From positions 1,736,001 through 1,800,000 of the forward strand of contig WOAB01000226.1 of NCBI GenBank assembly GCA_027886185.1: a stretch of 64,000 nt of DNA, read 5' to 3'. This document shows positions 22,701-35,340 of this stretch, in pieces. This DNA comes from Rheum nobile. Its lineage: Eukaryota > Streptophyta > Magnoliopsida > Caryophyllales > Polygonaceae. A program made the translations under genes and the position numbers. The first letter of the stretch is position 1. Each line of letters begins with the position of its first letter. Below the pieces are notes generated by a model that worked only from the letters and a program-made list of their open reading frames with translations, did no database searches and was not told where the DNA came from.

Positions 22701-23383
22701 TGAGTCTGATTGAGTTCACGTACAACAATAGATGGCATGCTACAATCAAGATGGCTCTGTTTGAAGCTTTGTATGGTCGCAGATGCAGATCTCCGATTTG
22801 TTGGGACGATAATGCCGACAAAATTCTGCTTGGACCAGAGTTGGTCGAAAGGACGGCTTCAGACATTGCTTTGATCAGACAAAGAATGTTGACCGCTCAG
22901 AGTCAACAGAAGTCCTACGCAGATCGGAAGTGCAGGACTGTCGAGTTCGAGGTCGGTGACAAGGTTTTTGTCAAGGTATCGCCATCCAAAGGAGTTTTCA
23001 GATTTGGTAAGCGTGGGAAGCTTAACCCTCGCTACGTGGGACCATTCGAGATTTTGGATAGAGTGGGATCTCTAGCGTACCGTTTGGCGTTGCCACCATC
23101 GGCTCACCCGGTACATAACGTGTTCCACGTGTCTTTACTCAGAAAGTATGTGCCAGATGAGTCTCATGTGCTTAGTTATGAGGACATCGAGATTCAAACT
23201 AATGGTACTTATGAAGAGTTGCCCGTGCGCATTTTGGAGCATCGGGAGAAGCAATTGCGCAACAAGATAGTGCCGTTGGTACGAGTGATGTGGTCCAAGT
23301 CAGGGACCGAAGAAGTTACTTGGGAGACGTGGGAAACCGAGTCAGATATGCTCAGGCGTTTTCCCGAGTTATTCTCGACCTAA
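19790..23383 (+). pseudogene. Chromovirus pol: protease, RT, RNase H, integrase, chromodomain
   Basis: Same frame as gag. The protease motif is [11 protein letters not shown] (about 20029). Reverse transcriptase shows the YRMAPAEM entry, [13 protein letters not shown] and the catalytic FIDDILIYS (about 21040). RNase H begins [18 protein letters not shown] at 22064 splits the frame at LWF/DRICVPDTEG. Integrase follows with the HHCC region ending CLTCQKVK, the core IVSDRDGRFMSRFW and QTDGQSERTIQ. The C-terminus has the GPF/Y motif and a chromodomain-like end (VRVMWSKSGTEEVTWETW). Stop is TAA at 23381. All four internal stops of gag-pol are TAG at sites where CAG is expected. Confidence 0.93.
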
Positions 23384-23407
23384 GTTTCGGGGTCGAAACT
23401 TCTTGTA

Positions 23408-23419
23408 AGGGGGAGGAGA
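23408..23419 (+). other. Polypurine tract of the chromovirus
   Basis: AGGGGGAGGAGA immediately before the 3' LTR start TGTGATACC, 24 bp after the pol stop. Confidence 0.85.
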
Positions 23420-25847
23420 TGTGATACCCCGTATTTTTGTAAGGTTATTTTGAGAATTATGGAATTTTCCCGAGTACCCGTTGTGTACGTCGGATTTAAT
23501 TCAGGTAGCTTGAGACATTCTGTAATGTGCTCTATATCTGTAATATTTTTCTCAGTGAAATAATATACAGACAAGGTGCCTTGAATTTTAAATTGTCGTT
23601 CGCGTACGATAATTTTTATCCCGGTTTATCGTCAAGGTCGTTCAAAGCCGAATGGGCGGGAAAAGGGGGAAACGGCGACCGCCGTTCAGAAACGGCGACT
23701 GCCATGGTTGGGCCCGAAGAGTCAACGTGTCAGCTTCTAGCTGGCCGCGACAGGCCTAGCGACGGCGACCGCCGCATTTACGGCGACCGCCGCGTGCCCG
23801 CCGCAGGCAAAATTACGGCGACCGCCGTGATTGTCCAGTGGGCATTGCCCGCCGGTCGCCGGCGTCGTTCGAGGCGCGCCGTTGCATCGTTTGCCGCGTC
23901 TGAGGGTTTGCAGATCACTCCTTGGGGGTTGCCTATAAATAGACGAGCTTGGGCATGGGTTTTGGGTCATCTACAACCCCGAATCGCTGCCAAAACTCTC
24001 CCTCAAAGTGAGTTGTGTTTTCGTCGGTTTTCTTGTGCTCGCCGGAGGTGTCGTGGTGTGTTTCCAGAGTGCCTTTGTGAAGCTTTTGGTTAGCCTTGGA
24101 GGTTAGAAGCCAAAGCAAGTCAAAGGAGGCCGAACCGCTCGTGTTTTGGGGTGAGTTTTCTCTCGTTTCAGTCGGCCGTGTTCTTCACGGCGACTGCCGT
24201 GTTCTTCACGGCGACCATCGTGATGAATACGGCGACCGTCGCCAAGAACGGCGACCGCCGCCAGTGCCCAGAACGCCTTCATGGCTTTGGCTTGGTCGGT
24301 TGTCGTCGTGGCATCTTTCTTTCGTGTTCTTTCGCCGTGTTTAGATTCGTACTGTTTATGTCGGATCTAACTTAGGGTTCCTTTTATGGGTCGACTCAAA
24401 GGTTGTTGTGCTGTTGGAACTATACCGTATCGAGCCCAGAATCCAGTTGACGTCTTTAGACTATTCTGCGGAGTAAGGCAAGTGGCGGTTCGCTCTTGCT
24501 CATTCGTTCCATATTTACATTAATTATCAGTAGTTTATCTGAGTAATTAATTTGGAATGAATATTCTGTTTGTCTGGAAACGGTTTTGATAAACTGTTTT
24601 TAAAATCATATAATAGGTTGTATATCTGTTAGAACAACGCTATTATCTGTGATCGCCTTTCGGGCCTTTATGTGGATTTATCATGTAAATGTTGTGGTGC
24701 TGTAACTGTTTAGTTAGCACTGTTAAATAGGAACGTTACTCGGACTCTGTCCAGTCGTTTCTTTATAATCTGGTATCGGGATGGCTCATCCCCATCTGGT
24801 ACTATTCTATGATCATGATCGGTCTCTTACACATGTGTGTAGAGACAGGACACTTAGCTGGTGTCACAAACCTTTCGGTATACGTCACTCTCGACGAAAC
24901 GTATACTAAGATGTGTCATCCCACTGGTGGGGTACACATGTAAAAGTCTATAACGTGATGTGTGTTTTCGAAACATAAATCAGATAAGTGCTACCTTGAT
25001 GCACATAATTAATACACCTTGGGCGAGTAGTGCAGCTAAGTTCAGTGCAGCTAGGAAAACTCGTCTTGACTTGAATGTAGTACGTTCTCTATCCAATCTA
25101 GATTCGCTGTAGGCGATGAGGTTGGTCGTGAACCGAAGCATCTCAGTCAGTTTTAAATCATTGTTGAATGATTCTGTAACTTTCCAGATTTGTCATTACT
25201 TCCTTAAAGACTCGTTTCTCTTGGAGTCTCTTTTCGAGTTGATTTCTGTGAAGATTCAGTCTTCCAGAATCTTCTCTTGTGCATATCTCTTGTTATTCCA
25301 ATAGGAATATGATGGTTGACTACCGTTATCGGTTATTATCCGAGAAGCGGTGAGTCTAACCTAATATGACTGCTTCGAACCAGTCTGCTTTTTACCCTTG
25401 CTAGTCTATTCATTTAGACTAACCAACCAATATTTTTCCCTTGCATGGTTGGCTGGTGTCATCCGTTTGATTCGGCACATCAGTTAAGAAGTAGCTCAGA
25501 AGATTAGAAGGACTATGGAGTCGGCGGTGGTTTTTGAATGTTTTAATTATTTCTTTAATCAGGTTATGATCCTTTGGACAATAACTCTGATTGTAAAATA
25601 CTTTCTTAGTCTTCCGCTGTGTTTGGTTTAAACTATGTTTTGACCTATTCGGGATTGGGTTGTAATCCCGTAACTCTTGTTTCCTCGACAATGTTATGTT
25701 TTGGAATTTAATGCTTGATCTTTGTGTATCAATTGCATTTCATAAATTGTATTTATTTGGTAAAGTCTTGGGTGATCTCGGTAAGGAACACTAGGGTCAC
25801 TGGCGGTAATACCTTTCCAAAAAGGGTTAAGTTTTGGGGGTGTTACA
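23420..25847 (+). repeat. 3' LTR of the chromovirus (2428 bp)
   Basis: Pairs with 14827-17231. It differs by scattered transitions and by copy number of GGCGACCGCC units: five upstream of the TATA box (23934-23941) and four degenerate ones at 24187-24262, against six and two in the 5' LTR. It ends GGGGGTGTTACA followed by the GCATG flank. Confidence 0.93.
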
Positions 25848-26947
25848 GCATGAGCAGAACTGCATGTGGGCTAAGACAATGCGAGGGAGATCCAATTGAA
25901 CACCAGAGAGCACCTTGTCCATGTAGATGGCATCTGTGATGAGAACATTGTTCTGGTGCTCCTGTCTGGGAACCAGATTTCGGGTGATCCAGAAGTGTAA
26001 CAACTTGTTTGTGATGGAGAGATCCTTTGTCTCCAAAGATGAGGGGAGGCGCCATCATAGATTTTCTTGACCACTGCTCCCTTGGATTTGTAGCCTTTTC
26101 CTTTGGGTCATCCCTTCTTTTGAGGCAGAATGCCAAACCCAGACCTTGACTCGATCCCTAGAGCAGATGCAATAAGGTTGGCGGATAGAGGATAGATGGT
26201 TCCCTTCCATATAAGAATGGCGTCATTACAGGGAGAGTTCTCCTTCGCAGGCACAAACTCCATAGACTGGTAAAACAAGCGGACAACCTCATCAGAAGCG
26301 GAGAAAGGTTCAAACAGCATCTCGTCCCATCCTTGAAACTGCAGCAGAGAATGGAACTCATTCAGGGCTTCTCCAAACATTTCCTCATCTTCTTCTTCCA
26401 GTTCTTGGGTCCAGAACTCCTTGCCGATTATGAGAGGCTTAAGGATCTTCCTCTTAGAGAAGAAAGAGGAGACTTGACCCAGGGAGGAGGAGGCAGAGAG
26501 GGAGGTGATTTTGGCTCTTTTTGTGGATTTGATTTCATAGGGAACTATGGCTTGGGAACTCCTCTTTCTCTGTTGCATTCTAGTGGCGATAGAGGGACCA
26601 GGGTTAGAAGTGATTTTGGATTTGAGGCTTACTGGTGAGGGCTCAGGGCTGAGGAGCTCTTGGAGAGATTTGTCGGGCGAGGAGTCATGAGAGCCACTTT
26701 CGGAGGCGGATTTGGTGGCCGATTCAGAGGCCAGAGTGATGGCCATGGCTTTATCCTCAGCCTGTTCCTTTGGTGGCTCCTCAATTTTCTCTTCGGGTTG
26801 CTCCACTGCTTTCTCTTTAGGTTGGGATTTTTTATAGGAGGTGGCAGAAATGGGCTTAGAAGATGAAGCTGCCTTCTTTTCTCGAAAGGCTCTGAGAATG
26901 GCAGCCTCTTCCTCATTCAGGATAACATTAGGGTTTTGGTTCGCCAT
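25848..26947 (-). pseudogene. Envelope-like ORF of Sirevirus A, N-terminal part
   Basis: ATG at 26947 starts a minus-strand frame downstream of pol. It begins MANQNPNVILNEEEAAIL, followed by a Lys/Glu/Pro/Ser-rich stretch and a conserved block (KRKILKPLIIGKEFW, FYQSMEFVPAKE, LSANLIASALGIESRSGFG). A TGA at 26108 sits where B has a Trp codon, and one base is missing near 26045. The chromovirus then interrupts it. The block resembles the 'putative plant transposon protein' domain. A third ORF after pol is typical of Sireviruses and is called envelope-like there; no clear membrane segment is visible to me. Confidence 0.75.
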
Positions 26948-27197
26948 TTTTTAGGATTTAAGGATTTCTGTGTTTGAGAGAGGGAGAAGTAGAAGATTAG
27001 AGAAATGGCGAGTTATGGGATTATCTTGGATGAATAGGGCAACTCTTTAAAGGCGGTGAAGATCTCTGAAGATCAAGAGCAGAGGTGACCGTTGAATCAA
27101 ATCCAGCCGTTGAGAAGATCAAGGCCAATCCGGAGCATTAATGGAAGTTGCAGCTTTTCGGAATGGCTAACTCAATTTTGAAAAATTGTCCATTCAG

Positions 27198-27222
27198 AGA
27201 AGAGAGAGAGAGAGAGAGAGAG
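27198..27222. repeat. (GA)n microsatellite
   Basis: An AG dinucleotide run of roughly 10 units in the spacer between pol and the envelope-like ORF of Sirevirus A. Sirevirus B has only a short AGAAGAGGGG here, so it expanded in A. Confidence 0.85.
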
Positions 27223-27801
27223 ATTCTTCCACTGATGAGACGTGCCTTATCCCTGCGAATTTGCCATAAATAGCTTCTAGGAAGAGCCAAATGAGCCGTT
27301 GGAGAGACGCTAAGTTTTGGTTCCTTTCTGGCGATATTTTCAGCGAGCTAGAGGGATGTATGGGAACCTTTGGTGTGGGTTAAAACAATGGAACCAAAAA
27401 TAGTACGTTCCCACACAAGGAATCAGGGTAGGCTATTTTTCGCATTGCACAATAATTCTCAGAGAGGGTTTAGAGATGGATCATAGAGAATTAAATTTAG
27501 CAATGAGGCAAGGGTAGGTCTTAGTACACAATCATCATCTCGGCTTGTAATGTTGGGTTAGAAATATGATCAGATTGTGACTTTTGGGCCATGAAGAAAA
27601 CTTGAACAATGAGGAATTAAAGAATAATGAGAACCAAAAGGAAACGAGCCACAAAGATTTATCTAAGACTTTTTAAGAAACCATTATTACAAAAAGGGTT
27701 TGTGGCAAAAGATATAACACAAGGACATCAAGACTCAACAAGTTAAATATCTTAAACTAGTCAATCAGGGGAACTGGAAAGAATTCTTAGAACTAAGGTC
27801 A

Positions 27802-30800
27802 CTACTGAGTAATAGGAATCATTCCTAGTTCCAATCTAAGGTTCTCGAAAGGAACTCTATTCAATGCTTTGGTGAATATATCTGCAATCTGATCTTCAGT
27901 TCTACAAAATTTCATAATGATGTTTCCCTTCTCAACATGATCTCTAAGAAAATGATGTCTAATGTCAATATGCTTGGTCCTAGTATGATGCACAGGATTC
28001 TTAGAAATGTTTATGGCACTAGTGTTGTCACAAAGAATAGTGAGAGGGCCATAAGACATACCAAAGTCCGTGAGTTATTGCTTTAGCCAGAGGAGTTGGG
28101 AACAACAAGAGGCAGCTGTAATGTACTCGGATTCTGTGGTGGAGAGGGAGACTGAGACTTGTTTCTTTGATCCCCATGACACAAGGCAAGGGCCTAGGAA
28201 CTGTGCCATTCCAGAAGTGCTCTTTCTATCCACCAAGTATCCAGCATAATCAGCATCAGTGAAACCCATGAGCTCAAAGGGACATTCTTTGGGGTACCAA
28301 ATACAGAGATCGTCAGTTCTTTTGAGATATCGAAGTATTCTCTTCACAGCATCCAAGTGGGTTTCTCTTGGACAAGATTGGAACCTAGCACACAAGCCAA
28401 CAGCAAAGACAATGTCTGGTCGACTGGCGGTTAGGTACATGAGTGAGCCGATCATACCTCTATAGAGCTTCTCTTCCACTAGAGGACTCGAATTGTCCTT
28501 ATCCAGATGGGCAATGGTTGATATGGGAGTGGAGAGAGGCTTGCATGAATCCATTTTGAACTTCTTCAGTAGTTCCCTGACATACTTTTGTTGATGGATT
28601 TAAATACCATCTTCCTTTTGAGTGATTTGTAATCCGAGGAAGAATGTGAGTTCCCCAATTAAACTCATTTCAAATTCACTGCTCATCAGATCTTTGAACT
28701 TGTCTACAAGGGACAGGTTAGTGGAACCAAAAATGATATCATCAACATAGATTTGAACCACTAGGATGTTACCTTCTTCTTCTAGGATGAAGAGAGTTTT
28801 ATCAATAACTCCACGCCTGTAGCCGTTTGAAAGTAGGAACTGGGCAAGACGATCATACCATGCTCTGGGAGCCTGCTTGAGGCCATATAGTGCCTTGTCT
28901 AGGAAGTAGACATGATCTGGATGATCGTCGTCTTCGAAGCCAGGAGGTTGCTTGACATAGACTTCTTCTTGAAGAATTCTATTGAGGAAGGTTGTCTTCA
29001 CATCCATTTGGAACAACTTGAACCCTTTGTGAGATGCGAAGGCAATTAACAACCTTATTGCTTCGATCCTTGCCACTGGAGCATAGGTTTCATCATAGTC
29101 AATTCCTTCTTGTTGATTGTATCCTTGAGCCACAAGTCTTGCTTTGTTCCTTATCACAGCTCCTGTATCATCTAGCTTGTTTCTGAAAACCCATCTGGTT
29201 CCTATGATGTGCTTATCCTTGGGGCGAGGAACCAGATGCCAGACTTTGTTCCTTTTAAATTGATGAAGCTCTTCTTGTATGGCTTGGATCCAGTCCGCAT
29301 CCTTCAGTGCCTCACCTATGTTCTTTGGTTCCACAATAGACAAAAAGGCATTAAAGGAAAAGAAAGTTAGATGTTCATACCTGACTGGAGGCTTGATGAC
29401 TCTTCTTTCTCTGTTGGAAGCCAGAGTATTTGATGTGGAGACATTCTGAGTTGAGCATTCAGCTTCCTGGTTGGGGTCACCTTCTCCATTGAAGAATATG
29501 TAGGAAGATGAATCATTGAGGTCTCCACATATGTTGTCGTCATGCTCATGGTTCCCAGAAATGGATTGTTGTTCATTATCCATTGGAACTGGTGGGGGAG
29601 CCATTGGAGGGTTCCGATCAGTAGGACAGGAACTGGGAGGAGTGACATTTTCATCTGGATCTTCTTGAGATGGCTTGGGAAATGGATCTTCAAAGGAACT
29701 GGTGGTATTCTGCATAATCTTTCCAAGTGATTTTTCATTAAAAATAACATGAATACTTTCTTCTACCTTTTTAGTCCTTTTGTTGAAGACCTTGTATGCC
29801 TTACTGCCTGAGGTATAACCAATGAAGATTCCTTCATCACTTCTTGGGTCGAACTTGCCAAGATTGTCCTTCCCATTGTTGTGCACAAAGCATTTGCATC
29901 CGAACACCCTCAGATGTGAAATGTTGGGAACTCTTCCTCTTAGGAGTTCATAGGGTGTCTTCTCTGTGATTGGGCGAAGCATGGCTCTATTGATGATGTA
30001 GCACGCTGTGTTGATCGCCTCAGCCCAAAATGATTGAGAGAGTCCACTTGAGATCAGCATAGTTCGAGCCATGTCCTCCAAGGTCATGTTCTTCCTTTCT
30101 ACTACTCCATTCTGTTGAGGAGTGTATGGTGCAGAGAAGTTGTGATCGATGCCATGCTCACTGCAAAAGGTTAGAAATTCTCCATTTTCGAATTCGGTAC
30201 CATAGTCAAACCGAATAGCATTTAGTGAACAATCAAGAGATTTTTCTAACAAGGGAACCAGATCTTTAAAGCGGTCAATAACTTCACTTTTAGATTTAAT
30301 GAATATGGTCCAAGTAAAACGAGAGAAGTCATCGACAATAACAAAGATATACATGTTCCCTCCTAGGCTTTAAACTCTCATGGGTCCACAAAGATCCATG
30401 TGGATAAGTTCAAGAGGCCTTGAGGTGCTTACCACGTTTTTGGATTTGAAGGAACTACGAGCCTGTTTTCCTTTTACACAGTCAGAGCACAGTTCCTTAG
30501 ATGTGTCACTCAGCTTTGGCAATCCTCTGACTAGTTCCTTTGAGTGTAGCTTTTGAATCAGCTTAGTGCTAGCATGACCGAGGCGTTGGTGCCACAACTC
30601 AGCTTGGTCATTCACGGTTGAGAGACACAGTTTCTCCTTGGGGACAAAGGATGGATCAACAATGTAAACATTGTTGAATCTCTTTCCTTTTAGGATGATT
30701 TGTCCCGATGAGTCAAGAACTGAGCAATCGTTTGATCTAAATCTGACTTCATTGTCTCCTTGATCACACAGTTGTGACACACTTATTAGATCAAAACCAA

Positions 30801-31014
30801 GACTATCAACAAGGTGAACTTTGTTTACCTGAATGTGATCGTTGAGTTTCACAGTTCCTATTCCACAGATTTTCCCTTTGCTTTTGTCTCCAAAGGATAT
30901 GTTCCCTCCTTGGAGAGGTTGAAGAGAGGTCATTTGATTTCTTTTTCCGGTCATATGGCATGAGCAACCACTGTCAATGTACCATAGTTGGGGTTGCCTC
31001 TCTTCTTTCTGCAC
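27802..31014 (-). pseudogene. Sirevirus A pol, broken by stops
   Basis: Minus-strand pol with all copia domains: protease [17 protein letters not shown]-pre-integrase (WHQRLGHAS ... CSDCVKGKQ), integrase core ([20 protein letters not shown]), reverse transcriptase ([16 protein letters not shown], then [11 protein letters not shown]) and RNase H ([25 protein letters not shown]). Premature stops are TAA at about 30370, 28600 and 28075, each at a Gln codon in B. A DYGTEF in place of B's DHGTEF and KTTFLN in place of KTAFLN are further changes. The frame is otherwise continuous, so the decay is by point change. Confidence 0.93.
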
Positions 31015-31023
31015 ACAAGGGAA

Positions 31024-33058
31024 CTAAGATTTCTGAACCCAGCGAAGCTTGGCTTTACTGGGGGGATTAGCATTTCGAGTTTGTGAATAATTAGGGAATT
31101 GGTTCCTTTCCTGGTGATAAGCACTTTTCTCCATTTCAAAGTTCATTTTCTTAGCATAATCAGTGTTGTAATGGTCATTCTTACCACAGTAGGTACATAA
31201 GCGGTTGTAGACAACATGACCATACTTTCCTTTTCCTGGCCTAAAAGGTTTTTCAATTTTTTTGTTGAAATCAACATTGTTTTTAACCTTACTATTGGCC
31301 ATGTCAACATATTTTTTTGTGAGCAAAAGAATTGGTGAACCATTGATTTTCAGGAGTCATTTTTTCTTTTCCTTTTGGTTCCCTCTTAGGGCTTTGAAAA
31401 CCTTCATTGAGACGTTTGGCAACCTCAGCCTTGTTCTCAAGCACCATGATCTTCTCTGATAGGAACTGATTCCTGTCACGAGAGGTGGCAAGAGCAATGC
31501 TGAGGTTCTCATTCATCTCAACAAGTTCTCGTCTGGCCTTTTCATTTTCATCATCATTGTTATCCTTGTTGTTGACATATCCTATTCCATGACGTTGTCT
31601 CACAAAGACAGTTTGATTTATCGTTTTTTCATTAATGGAATCAGTGAGATTGTCTAACCTATCAATAATGGACTGAAGCATTTCATTTCCAATAGAGTTA
31701 GCATGCAAAGGAACTTTAACAGAATCTATGCCAGTTTCATCGCAAGATTTGCAGATTTTAAGGTGACTAGCATGCACGTTCCTAATATCAATCAGCTTGG
31801 AGTGAGTTTCAGCTAGGTCTTTTTCAGATTCATTAAGTTTCTTACTCCAAATAGAATTCTCAACAGTTAAGCATGCCATTTCATCTTCGCAGTCATCAAG
31901 TTTCTGTTGAAGGGAACTGGTTTCCTTCCCTAGTTTCTTTATGATCTTAAGAAGTTGTTTCTTATCACAATCAACTAGAGATTTTAAGAGATCATCAGAA
32001 GTTACCTCAAGGTCTTCTGAATCGCTTGAGTCTCCTTTTGCCATGAGACATCTTTCTCCAGCGAAGCCACTCAGATCTAGTTCCTCATCTGAGTCTTCTC
32101 CCCATGAGGCTACGAGAGCCTTCTTTCTCTGAGGTTTTTCTTCTTCCTTGGAGTCTTCCTTGTTGGGACAGTTCTTAGCGTAGTGTCTCTTCTCTTTGCA
32201 CTCGTAATAAGAGACTTCCTTTAGATCCCTTTTGGGTCCGTTGTAGGAGGAACTGCCCTTTTGGAACCTTCCCTTCACAAAGATTTTTTTGATATTCTTT
32301 GAGAAGAGGGCTGTTAGCTCGTCCTCCTCTTCTTCTAAGTCTGAGTTCTCTTGCTCCATCTCAAGCCTTGAGAAAGCTTTGGAGATCTTAAGGGCGATTC
32401 CTTTCTCCAGTTTCTTATCGGCATTGGCTTTAGTGTGCTCTCCTTCTTCAACTTCCAGTTTCCCTATGACTTGGGTCAAGGGAAGGGATTGGATGCCTGG
32501 AGTGTTCTTCATGATTCCCTTGAGAAGGGTGAACTTGGAGTTGAGTCCATTGATGATCACTAAGGACTTGGAGACTTCATCAAGATCAACTCCCGCCGCC
32601 GTCAACTTTCCAATTAATCTGTTGAAGCGAGAGTAGTACTCTGAGATGGTCTCAGTTTCCATCATTTTGAAGGTGTGGTATTCTCCTTCCAAAGCAAACT
32701 TTCTGCTTTGCTTTAGTTCCTTACTTCCTTCATGCATCTCCTTGAGAGCTTTCCATATCTCCTTGGCTGTCTTGATGCCTATGACTTTGTCCATGTCCTC
32801 TTTGTCCAATCCATTGAGGATAAACTGTCTTGCCTTGGCATTCTTTTCCATGATGACATAGTGTTCTGGTTTCCAGTCTTCTTCCTTCATGGTAAGATCG
32901 ATGTGGCCATCTCCATTTTCCACTATCCTCCAGCATTGGTAGTCGTTGGTCTTGATGTGGCTTTCCATGCACTTTTCCCACCATGTTTCTTCTCCTTTCT
33001 TGCGAAGGTGTGGCTTATTGGTGGAGATTCTGAGCTCAAACTTGCTTGGTTGAGACAT
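31024..33058 (-). pseudogene. Sirevirus A gag
   Basis: Starts at ATG 33058 (MSQPSKFELRIST), 37 bp inside the PBS. It has the UBN2-type copia gag region (EYYSRFNRLIGKL), an acidic segment, a zinc knuckle whose first Cys is Tyr (YYECKEKRHYAKNC; B has CYECKENGHYAKNC), and a long coiled-coil region. A frameshift near 31310 lies in a run of T. A second knuckle-like CTYCGKNDHYNTDY lacks the last Cys. It ends in TAG at 31024, in frame with pol. Confidence 0.9.
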
Positions 33059-33094
33059 GATCTGCAAACTAATCAAAGATCTAGAGCTTTTCCT

Positions 33095-33106
33095 GCTCTG
33101 ATACCA
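33095..33106 (-). other. Primer-binding site of Sirevirus A
   Basis: TGGTATCAGAGC on the minus strand, two bases from the 5' LTR, complementary to initiator methionine tRNA. Confidence 0.9.
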
Positions 33107-33108
33107 AT

Positions 33109-34243
33109 TGTAGGATCGTGATTGTTAGATAAAAATTTAAGGAACTCAGAATATCAATTCTCAGTTCCTTTCACAGCGGAAATAAACAATCAAACAAATG
33201 ACAAGTTCCTTATAGTGGAAACCTTTGATTGCCAACTCGCAATCCAGGATAAAAACCACTACCTTTCTTTCGAAAGGATTTCAAAGTCTACTTCTTGATT
33301 TCTTATCTCTTTTGGTTACAGCTTATCCTAGGAACGAACACACAGTTCCTTTGCCTTACACACAGTTAGACAATCCTAGATAACTTAACACAATCAATAA
33401 TCAATCCAAGAAATAGACTTTCGCACCTAGGAACTACCACTTACAGTCACAGGAACTTAGCACTCAGCTCTTCTTCCTTGACTGGTTCCTCTTGATCTCG
33501 ATTTGCTTTGATGATCTTGTTTGGAGCTTCACACTAGATATTTGCTAATGAGTGTGAGTCGTGTTTTTGTGCTCGAAGATAACCCTTGGGTTAGTCTTCC
33601 TTTTATAGAGGCTTCTTCGCAGCTCGATCCTCTCTGGGTTCCCACAGATTGAGCTTGCCCTAGATTGAGTGGTTCTCCTTGATTCACGTTGTTCTTGGCA
33701 TGTGCAAACAACCTAGGCAGCTATGAATCTCTCTTGGTTGGTCAACTACCTCAGACGATCCTTGCAATGTCATTGTCCAAACGCTTTCGTCCGAGGTTGA
33801 CTAAGTTGGCCGCTTGGGAACCGTCTTCTGGACAGCGACGTCTTCATGTCCTGTCGCTTTCATCATCTCTGTCTGAGGTAGAGGTTCTCTAGGCATCTTG
33901 TTCTTTAGCTCTTGGACCTTGGCAGGATTTTGGAAGCTTCGGACAAGTCGGTTTCAACTCCTTTTGTCCGAGGTTGTGTGTCCCCAGATTTCTCGGGAAT
34001 CGCAATGTCGCAAGCTTCATTTCTGGGCACACCTGGGTTCCTCTGGATTCCTTTAGCTGTCTTGTTCCTTTGGTTCCCTAGTTCTGTTTGGCTTTCGTGC
34101 CTTTGGTAAATTCATGTGGTTCCTTAAAACACATCTTTGAGATAAAACATTAGTATCATAATATTTGTCATCTTCAAAAGTAGAGAAACTGAGGAACGGA
34201 ACTCTCAGAGGAACCTAAGTTCCAGATGTTCCGTTTCCTAACA
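33109..34243 (-). repeat. 5' LTR of Sirevirus A
   Basis: 1135 bp, mate of 12597-13731. On the minus strand it starts TGTTAGGAAACGG and ends CGATCCTACA. A TATA-like CTATAAAAGG sits near 33608. The flank TAACT follows at 34244. Confidence 0.92.
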
Positions 34244-35081
34244 TAACTTAACACAATCAATAATCAATCCAAGAAACAGACTTTCGCACCTAGGAACTAT
34301 CACTTATAGTCACAGGAACTTAGCACTCAGCTCTTCTTCCTTGACTGGTTCCTCTTGATCTCGGTTTGATTTGATGATCTTGTTTGGAGGTTCACACTAG
34401 ATATTTGCTAATGAGTGTGAGTTGTGTTTCAGTGCTTGAAGATAACCCTTGGGTTAGTCTTCCTTTTATAGAGGATTCTTCGCAGCTCGATCCTCTCTGG
34501 GTTCCCACAGATTGAGCTTGCCCTAGAATGAGTGGTTCTCCTTGATCCACGTTGTTCTTGGCATGTGCAAACAACCTAGGCAGCTCAGAATCTCTCTTGG
34601 TTGGTCAACTTCCTCAGACGAGCCTTGCTATGTCGTTGTCCAAATACTTTCGTCCGAGGTTGAACAAGCTGGCCTCTTGGGAACTTTCTTCTGGACAGCG
34701 ACGTCTCTATGTCCTGTCGCTTTCACCTTCTCTGTCCGAGGTTGAGCATTTCTGGGTATGGTGTTGTTTTGCTCTGGGTATTGGCAGGCTTTTGGAAGCT
34801 TCGGACAAGTCGATTTTAACACCTTTTGTCCGAGGTTGTGTGTCCCCAGATTTCTCGGTTTCTGGGCACACCTGGGTTCCTCTGGTTTCCTTCATCTGTC
34901 TTGTTCCTTTGGTTCCCTTGTCCTGTTTGGCTTTCTTGCCTTCGGTATATTCCTATGGTTCCTTAAAACACATCTTTGAGATAAAGCATTAGTATCATAA
35001 TATTTGTCATCGTCAAAAGTAGAGAAACTGAGGAAAGGAACTCTCAGGGGAACCTAAGTTCCAGAGTTCCGTTTCCTAATA
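34244..35081 (-). repeat. 3' LTR of Sirevirus B, inner piece
   Basis: Begins with the duplicated TAACT and continues TTAACACAATC, exactly where the piece 12320-12596 stopped. It ends CCTAATA, one base off the usual CCTAACA terminus. With the outer piece it totals 1110 bp, equal to the 5' LTR at 43453. Confidence 0.92.
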
Positions 35082-35340
35082 ATTTCCCCCTTTTTGATGA
35101 TGACAAATACAAGGAACCTGGCAACATAATAGGACTTTGAATTTCATGAGACCAGTTGAGATTAAGGGAGTTACAACATTACAAATTAATGATAGAACAT
35201 TCAATGGTTGCAAATTCCCCCTAAGCAAATGAACGAGTTTATTTCAAATTCCCCCTTAGAAGTAGAACTAGTTCAGGGTTCCTATTAGTTCAGTAGTCTC
35301 CAAAGTTCAAGGTTCCTATCCTTTTCTTCCCCCTTTTGAC
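35082..35340 (-). other. Polypurine tract cluster of Sirevirus B
   Basis: The PPT next to the LTR (35082-35097) reads AAAAAGGGGGAAAT on the minus strand. PPT-like copies recur near 35216, 35250 and 35328, at the same relative places as in Sirevirus A. Confidence 0.75.

Larger units (their letters stand above)
14827..25847 (+). mobile_element. Del/Tekay-like chromovirus (Ty3/gypsy)
   Basis: A complete element of 11,021 bp on the plus strand: 5' LTR 14827-17231, PBS TGGTATCAGAGCC at 17236-17248, a long leader with its own ORF, gag-pol in one frame (18662-23383), PPT AGGGGGAGGAGA at 23408-23419 and 3' LTR 23420-25847. The flanks are GGATG (14822-14826) and GCATG (25848-25852), a 5-bp duplication with one later change; the matching uninterrupted site in Sirevirus B (near 36181) supports this. 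The chromodomain-like C-terminus places it among chromoviruses. Confidence 0.93.
12597..34243 (-). mobile_element. Sirevirus A (Ty1/copia), with nested chromovirus
   Basis: A complete minus-strand Ty1/copia element with two 1135-bp LTRs (12597-13731 and 33109-34243). It is flanked by perfect TAACT duplications at 12592-12596 and 34244-34248. The target is inside the 3' LTR of Sirevirus B, and taking A out rebuilds that LTR exactly. The A LTRs are 25 bp longer than those of B, mainly one block near GCAATGTCGCAAGCTTC, so A and B are distinct variants of one family. A carries the chromovirus at 14827-25847. Confidence 0.93.

Noticed and set aside
32730..33121. Long ORFs on the strand opposite to Sirevirus gag (also at 43076)
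   Set aside because: They mirror gag codons exactly in both copies and have no motif; they are antisense shadows.
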